Below are positions 27,808-35,730 of a DNA stretch of 39,340 nt, piece after piece. Below the pieces are notes generated by a model. The model had not been told where the DNA came from. It searched no databases and was given only the letters and a program-made list of their open reading frames with translations. A program made the position numbers and the translations under genes. Origin of the DNA: Paracoccaceae bacterium (GTDB lineage: Bacteria > Pseudomonadota > Alphaproteobacteria > Rhodobacterales > Rhodobacteraceae); assembly GCA_027351005.1 (NCBI GenBank), contig DAIEJF010000073.1:1-39340 (forward strand), read 5' to 3'. Each line of letters begins with the position of its first letter. Within the stretch, counting starts at the first letter, position 1.

Positions 27808-28998
27808 ATGAAGGTGGTGCAGTTCGGCCTGCGGTTCAGCCCGAATGTGGGCGACGGCATCATCGCCGACTGTCTGGCCCACGCGATTCGCAAGACCGTG
27901 CCCGGCGCCCGGGTCGAGATGCTGGACCTGTCGGGCCGCGGCGCCTTCGGGCAGGTGGTGGTCAGGAACCGGGCGCTGGCATTGCGGGTGCTGGGCTGGT
28001 TGCCCCCGTCCCTGCGGCGGGCGGTGGTCAGGGCACGGATCGGCCGGATGCTGGACCGGGCCGAACCCGGCTGGGCGCGGGTGGTCAAGGGGGCCAATCT
28101 GGCGATCCTGGGCGGCGGGCAGATCCTGGCCGATGCCGATCTGAACTTTCCGCTGAAGGTCGCGCGGGCGGTGAAGGTGGTGAAGGCCGCGCGGGTGCCG
28201 CTGGTGCTGCATGCGGTCGGGGTGCAGGGCGGCTGGTCGGCCGAGGGGCGGGCGCTTTTTGCCACCCTGCTCGGTGCCGACCTGCGGCAGGTGGGACTGC
28301 GCGATGAGGGCTCGCGCCGGGCCTGGCTGGCCGAGATCGGGGGGCAGGGGCCCGCGCCGGTGCTGACGCGCGACCCCGGGCTGCTGGCGGCGGCCTGCTA
28401 CGGGCCGGTTCAGCCGACGGATCGCGTCGGGATCTGCGTCACCGATCCCGCGATCCTGCGCTATCACGCCGATGCGGCGGTCGCCGGGGCCGGGGTGGCG
28501 GGGGTCGGCTTTTTCCGCGATCTGGTACAGGCGGTGGCCGCGGCGGGGCACCGGGTCACGCTTTTCTGCAATGGCGCGGCCGAGGACCGGGCCGCGCTTG
28601 ATGCGGTGATCGGTGATCCGGCGGTAGCGGCGATGGTGCTGGCCGGAACCGTGTCGTTGACCCCCCCGCCCGAGACGCCGCGCGATCTGGCGCTGGCCAT
28701 CGGCGGGATGCGCGCGGTGGTAGCGCACCGGCTGCACGCCTGCATCGTGGCCTGGTCCTACGGGCTGCCGGTGGTGGGCCTTGGCTGGGACCGCAAGGTG
28801 GAAAGCTTCTTTGCCTCGGTCGGGGCCGCGACCTTCTTCGCGGGCGAGGCGGCGACGACCGCCGCGGCGGTGGTGCAGCGGCTGGACGCGGCGCTGGCCG
28901 CACGGCCCGACCCGGCGCTGCGGGCGCGGGTGCTGGCCGAGACCGAGGCCGCGGTGCTGGCGGCGGTTCAATCCGCCCTGCGCAGCGTGAAGCGGTAG
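27808..28998 (+). CDS. Polysaccharide pyruvyl transferase family protein
   Basis: FSPNVGDGIIADCLAHAIRK, LAILGGGQILAD, AVGVQGG, VAHRLHACIVAWSYGLPVVGLGWDRKVESFF. Confidence 0.88.
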   Translation: MKVVQFGLRFSPNVGDGIIADCLAHAIRKTVPGARVEMLDLSGRGAFGQVVVRNRALALRVLGWLPPSLRRAVVRARIGRMLDRAEPGWARVVKGANLAILGGGQILADADLNFPLKVARAVKVVKAARVPLVLHAVGVQGGWSAEGRALFATLLGADLRQVGLRDEGSRRAWLAEIGGQGPAPVLTRDPGLLAAACYGPVQPTDRVGICVTDPAILRYHADAAVAGAGVAGVGFFRDLVQAVAAAGHRVTLFCNGAAEDRAALDAVIGDPAVAAMVLAGTVSLTPPPETPRDLALAIGGMRAVVAHRLHACIVAWSYGLPVVGLGWDRKVESFFASVGAATFFAGEAATTAAAVVQRLDAALAARPDPALRARVLAETEAAVLAAVQSALRSVKR

Positions 28999-30629
28999 GC
29001 GGTGGCATCGCCCGTGGGGGTGCCGTTGGGGCCCACGGCGAATTCCAGCACATCCCCCGCCGCGAGATGCAGGGGCGCGGTCTTGCGCAGCGCCGCCGCG
29101 GTGATGATCGCGCCATCCACCGGCGTGCCGTTCAGCGTCAGGTCATAGCGGATGCCATCCGCGCTGCGAGGTCCGGGGGAAAGCTGCGCCTCGGCCGTCA
29201 CGGTCATGGCATCGGGCGCGGTGAAGCGGTGCAGGATCACCACGGGGCCGCCCGCATGGGCGCCGGGCAGCAGGATGTCGGCCGTCAGCCGGGCGAATGT
29301 GGTGCCAGGCACACCCAGATAGGGGGTCCAGGGCGCGCCCTGCCGGTCCTGCCCGCCGTGGGTCTCCAGCGGCACGACCCGCCCGCCGATCCGGGCCAGC
29401 CGGGCAAAGGGGTCGGCGGGTTGGCCCGGCACGCCGGGATAGGCGAACTGGTCATAGCTGTCGGCGATGACGGTCTGCGGCCCCAGCGACAGATCGCGCC
29501 CCAACGCCAGCGGGGCGTCGCCCCGGATCACCAGCGGATCGGTTTCCGACAGCCTGAGCGGCCCCCTCAGGGGCGCGCCGGTGGGGTCGGTGGCGCTGAG
29601 GTCGGCGCGGTGCAGCGTGACGGTGCGGGGTGCGCCCCAGATCACCAGCGTGCGCCCGCCGAAGAGGCAGGCATAGGTGAACGGGTCGGGGGCGGCATCG
29701 GCCACGGGCGCGCCTTCCATCGTCGCGGCGATCTGCCGGTAGGCATGGCCCACCGCGGTGGCCTTGCCCGCGGCGTCGATCAGGGGCGCAAGCCCGTCGC
29801 CGCGCGGGTTCAGCGGATACCACACGGCCCGTTCCACCCCCGACAGCGCCATCTGGCAGTAATCGCGCACGAGCAGGCCGGGCGCGCGGTTGGGGTCGGG
29901 CTCGCCGAACTCGGTCACGTCCAGCGGAAGGGTGGCGGCGCCGGGCAACTGGCGGAACACGGCCACCTGCCGCAGAAGCTGTTCGGGCGGGGTGGTGTAG
30001 GTGTGCAGCGCCAGCGCATCCATCGCCTGCGCCGCGCCCGCGTCGAACATCGGCGCCAGATAGCCCACCGGGATCGAATGCACGCCGCCGCCCAGAATTC
30101 GCACCTGCGGGTTCACCGCCGTAACCGCCGCCTGCACCGCGCGCAGGATGGCCAGCGTATCCAGCGCGCGTTCGGGCAGCGGCGCGGCCTTCACCGGGCC
30201 GGTGACGAAATTGGCGCTGTTCCATTCGTTGCCGACCTCGACCGCGGTGATGGCGGGGAAGCGTTTCACGGTTTCCGCCGCGGCATGGGCAAAGGCCGCG
30301 ATGCCCGCCGGGGTGTAGGGCGTCACGCCGCCATCCCAGGCGGGGTGGCCGTTGTTCACCGTCAGGCTCATGGTCATCCCGTTGGCGGCCAGCAGGTCGG
30401 GAAAGGTGGTCTCGCCCGTGGTGAAGCGGAAGCCCTTCGGCCCTTCCACCTCGTCCCAGTAGACCGCATCGCGAAAGTTCCGCACCCCCAGCGCCAGCGC
30501 CCCGGCGAAAAGCCCCGGCGCCCAGTGCTGCCCGAAGTTCGAGGCCGCGCCAAGTTCCGGCCCCCTCAGGTCCAGCGCGGCGGCGGGCAGGGCAAGGGTA
30601 GCGAGCAGCAGGGCAAGGCGGGCGGGCAT
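28968..30629 (-). CDS. Secreted clan-A glycoside hydrolase, PslG/GH39-like
   Basis: Signal peptide MPARLALLLATLALPAAAL; (beta/alpha)8 candidates for acid/base VGNEW and nucleophile DVTEFGE; C-terminal beta-rich region. Confidence 0.8.
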   Translation of the reverse strand: MPARLALLLATLALPAAALDLRGPELGAASNFGQHWAPGLFAGALALGVRNFRDAVYWDEVEGPKGFRFTTGETTFPDLLAANGMTMSLTVNNGHPAWDGGVTPYTPAGIAAFAHAAAETVKRFPAITAVEVGNEWNSANFVTGPVKAAPLPERALDTLAILRAVQAAVTAVNPQVRILGGGVHSIPVGYLAPMFDAGAAQAMDALALHTYTTPPEQLLRQVAVFRQLPGAATLPLDVTEFGEPDPNRAPGLLVRDYCQMALSGVERAVWYPLNPRGDGLAPLIDAAGKATAVGHAYRQIAATMEGAPVADAAPDPFTYACLFGGRTLVIWGAPRTVTLHRADLSATDPTGAPLRGPLRLSETDPLVIRGDAPLALGRDLSLGPQTVIADSYDQFAYPGVPGQPADPFARLARIGGRVVPLETHGGQDRQGAPWTPYLGVPGTTFARLTADILLPGAHAGGPVVILHRFTAPDAMTVTAEAQLSPGPRSADGIRYDLTLNGTPVDGAIITAAALRKTAPLHLAAGDVLEFAVGPNGTPTGDATAYRFTLRRAD

Positions 30630-30735
30630 CGGGGGTCCTATCGTTTCGCGCCATGGTATTCAGTTTTTCCACCGCGTCCCGCTCGTTTTTCCGGGCCGGG
30701 CGGCTATGCTGCGCTGCCGTTAGCCGTGAGGCCCG

Positions 30736-32157
30736 ATGCAGGTCGTTCTCAGTACACCGCTTGCCCTTCTGGTGGTGATCGCGCTTGCGATGAAGGGGCC
30801 CCATCGCGGGTTGTGGCTGTTCATGGCCACGACCCCCTTCGGCGCGGCCGCGGCCTTCAACCTGCCTGCGCTGGGCGGGGCCTCGATCATGATGATGGAT
30901 CTGGCGGCGGTGATGATGTTCACCGTGCTGTGGCTGCAGCCGCAATCGACCTCGCGCATCCTTGGCACGATGCGACCCTGGCTGCCGGGGTTCTTCCTGA
31001 TCCTGATGATCTTGTTCTCGGCCGTCTCGGCGGTGCTGTTTCCGCGGCTTTTCGGCGACATGACGCAGGTGTTCAGCATCGCGCGGACCAACAACGCGAC
31101 CGGCATCGTCGCGGTCGGGCTGCACCCGACCTCTGGCAACCTGACGCAGTTGTTCCGCATCCTGCTGGACGGGATCACCTTCTTCGCGCTGGCCACGGTG
31201 CTGCGGGAACGGCCTGACACCGCCATCGTGGTGCGGGCGATGGCGGTGGCGGCGCTGGTCAATGTGGCGTTGGGCTGGCTGGACGTGCTGGCCGGGACGG
31301 GGGCGGGGGCGGCCCTGCTGGCGCCGATACGCACCGCGAATTACGCGATCCTGTACGACGTGGCGATGGCCGGGTTGAAGCGGATGATCGGCGGGTTTTC
31401 CGAGGCGTCGTCCTTCGGCTATTTCACGCTGGGCATGTTCGGCTTCTGGCTGGTCTACTGGCTGCGGGCCGCGCCCTCGCGGCTGGCGGGATGGACGCTA
31501 GCGATGACCACCATCGTGTTGCTGCGCTCGACCTCGTCCTCGGCCTATGTGTCGATGATCGCCTTCCTTCTCACCCTGGGTGGCATCGCCGTGGCCCGGC
31601 ACCTTGGCCACAGCGTCGAACGGCGGCTGCTGGCCGTGGCGGTCTGGTGCGCGGTGGCGGGCTGGCTGGCGCTGCTGGCGATCGGCGCGGGCTATGTGCT
31701 GCTGGACCCGGTGAAGGCGTTCCTGGACCGCGCACTGTTCGACAAGCTGGAGACCGCGTCCGGGTTGGAGCGGATGCGCTGGAACCTGCAGGCGTACCGG
31801 AACTTCCTCGAGACCTCGATGATGGGCGCGGGCCTTGGTTCGATGCGCGCCTCGAACTGGCTGCTGGCCTGTCTGGGCAGTATCGGGGTGGTGGGCACCG
31901 GGTTGTTCCTGGCCTTTCTGGGCACGGTCTTTGCCGCCCCGACCCAACCGGGCGACCGCGACAGGGCGGCGGCGATCGACGGGATGAAGGCGGGATGCCT
32001 GGCCATGTTCATCTCGGCCATGCTGACCCAGCCAACCCCCGACCTTGGCATCGCCTTCTTCGCGATGGCGGGCCTTGGCGTGGGCCTGTCGCGCGGTGCG
32101 GCGGTCGAATCGAGCCGCATCAAAGGGCGGCGGAACTTGTATCAAATGGCGCAATAA
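30736..32157 (+). CDS. Multi-pass membrane protein, O-antigen polymerase/ligase-like (Wzy/WaaL superfamily)
   Basis: Many TM helices, large periplasmic loop, location between GH and wzc genes. Confidence 0.72.
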   Translation: MQVVLSTPLALLVVIALAMKGPHRGLWLFMATTPFGAAAAFNLPALGGASIMMMDLAAVMMFTVLWLQPQSTSRILGTMRPWLPGFFLILMILFSAVSAVLFPRLFGDMTQVFSIARTNNATGIVAVGLHPTSGNLTQLFRILLDGITFFALATVLRERPDTAIVVRAMAVAALVNVALGWLDVLAGTGAGAALLAPIRTANYAILYDVAMAGLKRMIGGFSEASSFGYFTLGMFGFWLVYWLRAAPSRLAGWTLAMTTIVLLRSTSSSAYVSMIAFLLTLGGIAVARHLGHSVERRLLAVAVWCAVAGWLALLAIGAGYVLLDPVKAFLDRALFDKLETASGLERMRWNLQAYRNFLETSMMGAGLGSMRASNWLLACLGSIGVVGTGLFLAFLGTVFAAPTQPGDRDRAAAIDGMKAGCLAMFISAMLTQPTPDLGIAFFAMAGLGVGLSRGAAVESSRIKGRRNLYQMAQ

Positions 32158-32325
32158 TCTTGCGATGACGGCCAGATTGTAAGGTTGGCGCGATCAAATC
32201 AACTAATTGTAAAGCATTCGTTTGACCGCCGCCTTGATTCTGCCCAAGTTCAGCCTCGTGGAGTGAGGTTTCGCCGACGGGCGGGGGTACCGGTACGGGT
32301 CTCGGAACAGCGCTTCGTTGCGCCA

Positions 32326-32341
32326 CGGAGGATATCCTCCG
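32326..32341. promoter_or_regulatory. 16-bp perfect palindrome embedding the wzc Shine-Dalgarno
   Basis: CGGAGGATATCCTCCG is identical to its reverse complement; folds as CGGAGG-ATAT-CCTCCG; ATG at 32343. Confidence 0.6.
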
Positions 32342-32342
32342 C

Positions 32343-34556
32343 ATGAGAGACACCATGAACAGCAGGTTGCTGCCCTTCGAGACAGCCGCAGCGGCCGCGC
32401 GCCGTCGGCTTCCACCGCCGACAGACCTCCCGGACAGGGTGGACCTGCGCGATCTTTTCGCGCTGATCTGGCGCAAACGCCGGATCATCTTCGCGGCAAC
32501 CGGTGCAGGCCTTGTGCTGGCGCTGGCGGTCAGTTTCCTGATGACCCCGCTTTATGCCTCGGTGTCCAAGGTGATGATCGAATCGCGCGTGCCGCAATTG
32601 GCGCGTTCGCAGCAGGTGGTGCAGGACCTTGCGGTGAACGACCAGGCGGTGAACAGCGTGGTGTCGGTCATCACGTCCAACGTGCTGATCGGAAAGGCCA
32701 TCGACGAGATCGGCCTGCCGGCGCTCGATGCGCTGGACCCGGCCAACGCGCCGCCGTCGCTGATGGCGCGCGTCAGTGGCGCGATCAGGTCGATCTTTCC
32801 CAGCCCGCCCGCAGGCCCCAGCCTGATGACGCCGGAAGAGGCCAAGCGCCAACGGCTGACCGCGGTGATCCAGAAGAACCTGAAGGTCACGCGCGAGTTG
32901 CAGGCCAATGTGATCGACATCCAGATGGCGCTGCCCGACCGGGTGCTGTCGGCCCGGATCGCGAACGCGCTGGCCAATGAATTCATTGCAAGCCAGGTGG
33001 ACACCCGGCGCGACACCGCCGGCAATGCGACGCGCTGGCTGGAACAGCGGCTGGCCGAAACCCGCAGCCAGGTCGAGCAGGCGGAAGCCGCGGTCGACAC
33101 CTATCGGGCGGCGCATCTTCTGAGCGACGGCGGCACGCTGGACGGGGCGACGCAGCAGTTGGGCGAGCTGAACAACCAGCTTGTGATCGCCCATGCCGAC
33201 CGGGTGACGGCCGAGGCGGCCTACAACCGCCTGCAGGAGGTGATCGCCAAGAACGGCATGACCGGCGTGCGCGACATCGTGACCTCGCCCACGCTGGATG
33301 CGCTGAACAGCCAGGTGATGGATCTGCAACGGCAGGATGCGATCTGGGCGGCGAACTATGGCCCGCAGCACCCCGAACGGGTGCGTCTGGCGGGCGAAAT
33401 CAAGGGCGTGCAGGACGACATCGCCCGCGAGGTGCAGAAGATCGTCGAACAGAAGAAAAGCGACATGGCGACGGCGGCGCTGCGGGAAACCACGATGCGG
33501 CAAAGCATCGCCGCGATGGAACAGCGGGTGGTCGAACTGTCGCAAAGCAACATCGGGCTGGGCCAGTTGCAGCGCGTGGCAGAATCTGCCCGCACCGCCT
33601 ACAACGACCTGCTGTCGCGCCTGAACGAGACCCGGACCGAACAGCAATTGCAAAGCCCGGATTCGCTCCTGATCGAGCGGGCGACGGTGTCGCGGCTGCC
33701 CTCTTCGCCCAAACCCCTGCTGATGGCGGCCGTGGGGGGGATGCTGGGGCTGGTGCTGGGCTTTGGCGTGGTCTTCTTTCAGGAAATGACCTCGGCCAGT
33801 TTCACCCGCGCGGTGGAACTGGAACGCGAGACGGGGCTGCCGGTGCTGGCCGCGTTGCCGCAGGGCGAATGGAACAGCCCGCTGGGGGCCTGGAGCGAGC
33901 TGTCGCGGCGCCCCTACGGCCTTTACGCCGAACGCATCCGGCATCTGCGGACCGCGCTTCTGATGAAGGACGGGCGTGGCGAGGCACGGGCCATCCTGCT
34001 GGCATCTTCGGTGCCCGACGAAAGCAAGACGACCACGACGCTGGCGCTGGCGCGAATGGCGGCGCTTGCCGGGCGCAAGGTGCTGGTGGTGGATGGCGAC
34101 CTGCGGCGCTCGACGCTCAGCCAGACCTTCGGCTGGACGATGACCCATGACTTTGCCGACTTCATCGCCAATGGCTGTTCGCTGAGCGAGGCGATCCTGC
34201 GGGATGAACGGCTTGGCTTCGACGTGCTGGCCTGCGCGCGGCCGCGCCCGGATGCGGCCGACCAGCTTTCGGAAACCTGGCTGGCGCCGATGATCGCGTC
34301 GCTGAAGCAGGCCTATGACCTGGTGCTGGTGGACGCGCCCGCGATGCTTGCCGTGGCCGATGCGCTGGTGCTGGCACAGGCGGTGGATGAAAGCCTGTAT
34401 CTGGTGCGCTGGCGGTCGACCGAACGCGGCGATGTTGCCAAGGGGCTGTCCCAGTTCGCCGAGGCGGGCGTCCCGGTCAGCGGCCTGGTGCTGACCCTGG
34501 TCGATCCCAAGACCGGCGCGGATGTGCATGCAGGTGATTATGACTATTCGCGCTGA
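32343..34556 (+). CDS. Polysaccharide co-polymerase / BY-kinase (Wzc/ExoP-type)
   Basis: Wzz domain with two TMs (IIFAATGAGLVLALAVSFLM; LLMAAVGGMLGLVLGFGVVFF), coiled coil, kinase motifs VLVVDGDLRRSTL (A') and YDLVLVDAPA (B); Walker A is atypical (PDESKTTT). Confidence 0.9.
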   Translation: MRDTMNSRLLPFETAAAAARRRLPPPTDLPDRVDLRDLFALIWRKRRIIFAATGAGLVLALAVSFLMTPLYASVSKVMIESRVPQLARSQQVVQDLAVNDQAVNSVVSVITSNVLIGKAIDEIGLPALDALDPANAPPSLMARVSGAIRSIFPSPPAGPSLMTPEEAKRQRLTAVIQKNLKVTRELQANVIDIQMALPDRVLSARIANALANEFIASQVDTRRDTAGNATRWLEQRLAETRSQVEQAEAAVDTYRAAHLLSDGGTLDGATQQLGELNNQLVIAHADRVTAEAAYNRLQEVIAKNGMTGVRDIVTSPTLDALNSQVMDLQRQDAIWAANYGPQHPERVRLAGEIKGVQDDIAREVQKIVEQKKSDMATAALRETTMRQSIAAMEQRVVELSQSNIGLGQLQRVAESARTAYNDLLSRLNETRTEQQLQSPDSLLIERATVSRLPSSPKPLLMAAVGGMLGLVLGFGVVFFQEMTSASFTRAVELERETGLPVLAALPQGEWNSPLGAWSELSRRPYGLYAERIRHLRTALLMKDGRGEARAILLASSVPDESKTTTTLALARMAALAGRKVLVVDGDLRRSTLSQTFGWTMTHDFADFIANGCSLSEAILRDERLGFDVLACARPRPDAADQLSETWLAPMIASLKQAYDLVLVDAPAMLAVADALVLAQAVDESLYLVRWRSTERGDVAKGLSQFAEAGVPVSGLVLTLVDPKTGADVHAGDYDYSR

Positions 34557-35730
34557 CCTGCCGCTGCCCCGCCTGCTGCGACCCGTCGGATCGGGCGGAA
34601 ACCGGGTTGCGCTGGTGCATTACTGGCTTGTCTGGATGCGCGGCGGTGAAAAGGTGCTCGAGGCGCTGTGCCGGATGTTCCCGGATGCCGACATCTATAC
34701 CCATGTGCATGTACCGGCCCGGATCAGCGACACGATCAACGCGCATCGGGTGCAGACCACACGGATCGGGCGTCTGCCCTTCGCCGGGCGGCTGTACCAG
34801 AAGTACCTGCCGCTGATGCCGCGGGCGCTGGAAGAGGTGGATCTGACTGGCTACGACCTTGTCATCTCGTCGGAATCCGGGCCGGCCAAGGGGGTGATCC
34901 CGCCGCCTGACGCGCCGCATCTGTGCTACTGCCATTCGCCGATGCGCTACCTGTGGGATCAGTACACCGTCTACCGCGACACCGCCGGGCCGCTGATGCG
35001 GCTGGTGATGCCGCGGCTGGCGCATGACCTGCGGGCCTGGGATATCGCCAGTGCCGCCCGTGTCGACGGCTTCGTGGCCAATTCCAGCCATGTAGCGAAC
35101 CGCATCAACAAGTACTGGCGGCGCGAGTCCGACATCGTGCATCCGCCGGTCGCGGTTTCGCAGTTCGCGCCGGTGTCGCGCGGCGCGGCGGACGATTTCT
35201 ACCTGTGGGCCGGGGAACTGGCGCCCTACAAGCGGCCCGATCTCGCGGTCGAGGCGTTCACGCGGATGGGCAGGAAGCTGGTGGTGATCGGCGGGCCGGA
35301 CAAGACCAGCCGCGCGCTGGCCGATACGGCGGGGCCAAACGTCACCTTCCTGGGCCAGGTGCCCTTTGCGGTGCTGCGCGATCATCTGGCGCGCTGCAAG
35401 GCGCTCATCTTTCCGGGCGAGGAGGACTTCGGGATCGTCCCGGTCGAGGCCATGGCCTCGGGCCGTCCGGTGATCGCCTATGGCCGCGGCGGGGCGCTGG
35501 ATACGGTGGTGGACGGCAAGACCGGCCTTCTGTTCCACGATCCCTCGGTCGACGGGCTGATCGAGGCGGTCAGGGCCTTCGAGGCGGAAGGGCTGGACCG
35601 GCTGGATGCCGGACCGCTGGTGGCCCATGCCCGCCGCTTTGACGAAACCGCGTTCCGCCGCGGCATTGCGGCCAGTCTTGCGCGGCTGGGGGTGGACATC
35701 GGGCCGGTCTGGCTCAGCCGGGCCAGTTGA
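34540..35730 (+). CDS. Glycosyltransferase family 4 protein
   Basis: VALVHYWLVWMRGGEKVLEALCRMFPDADIYTHV, YCHSPMRYLWDQY, FPGEEDFGIVPVEAMASGRPVIAYGRGGALDTV. Confidence 0.92.
   Translation: MTIRADLPLPRLLRPVGSGGNRVALVHYWLVWMRGGEKVLEALCRMFPDADIYTHVHVPARISDTINAHRVQTTRIGRLPFAGRLYQKYLPLMPRALEEVDLTGYDLVISSESGPAKGVIPPPDAPHLCYCHSPMRYLWDQYTVYRDTAGPLMRLVMPRLAHDLRAWDIASAARVDGFVANSSHVANRINKYWRRESDIVHPPVAVSQFAPVSRGAADDFYLWAGELAPYKRPDLAVEAFTRMGRKLVVIGGPDKTSRALADTAGPNVTFLGQVPFAVLRDHLARCKALIFPGEEDFGIVPVEAMASGRPVIAYGRGGALDTVVDGKTGLLFHDPSVDGLIEAVRAFEAEGLDRLDAGPLVAHARRFDETAFRRGIAASLARLGVDIGPVWLSRAS

Noticed and set aside
32250-34529. 759-aa minus-strand ORF opposite wzc
   Set aside because: His/Gln/Arg-rich shadow frame; the plus strand encodes a clear Wzc/ExoP protein.
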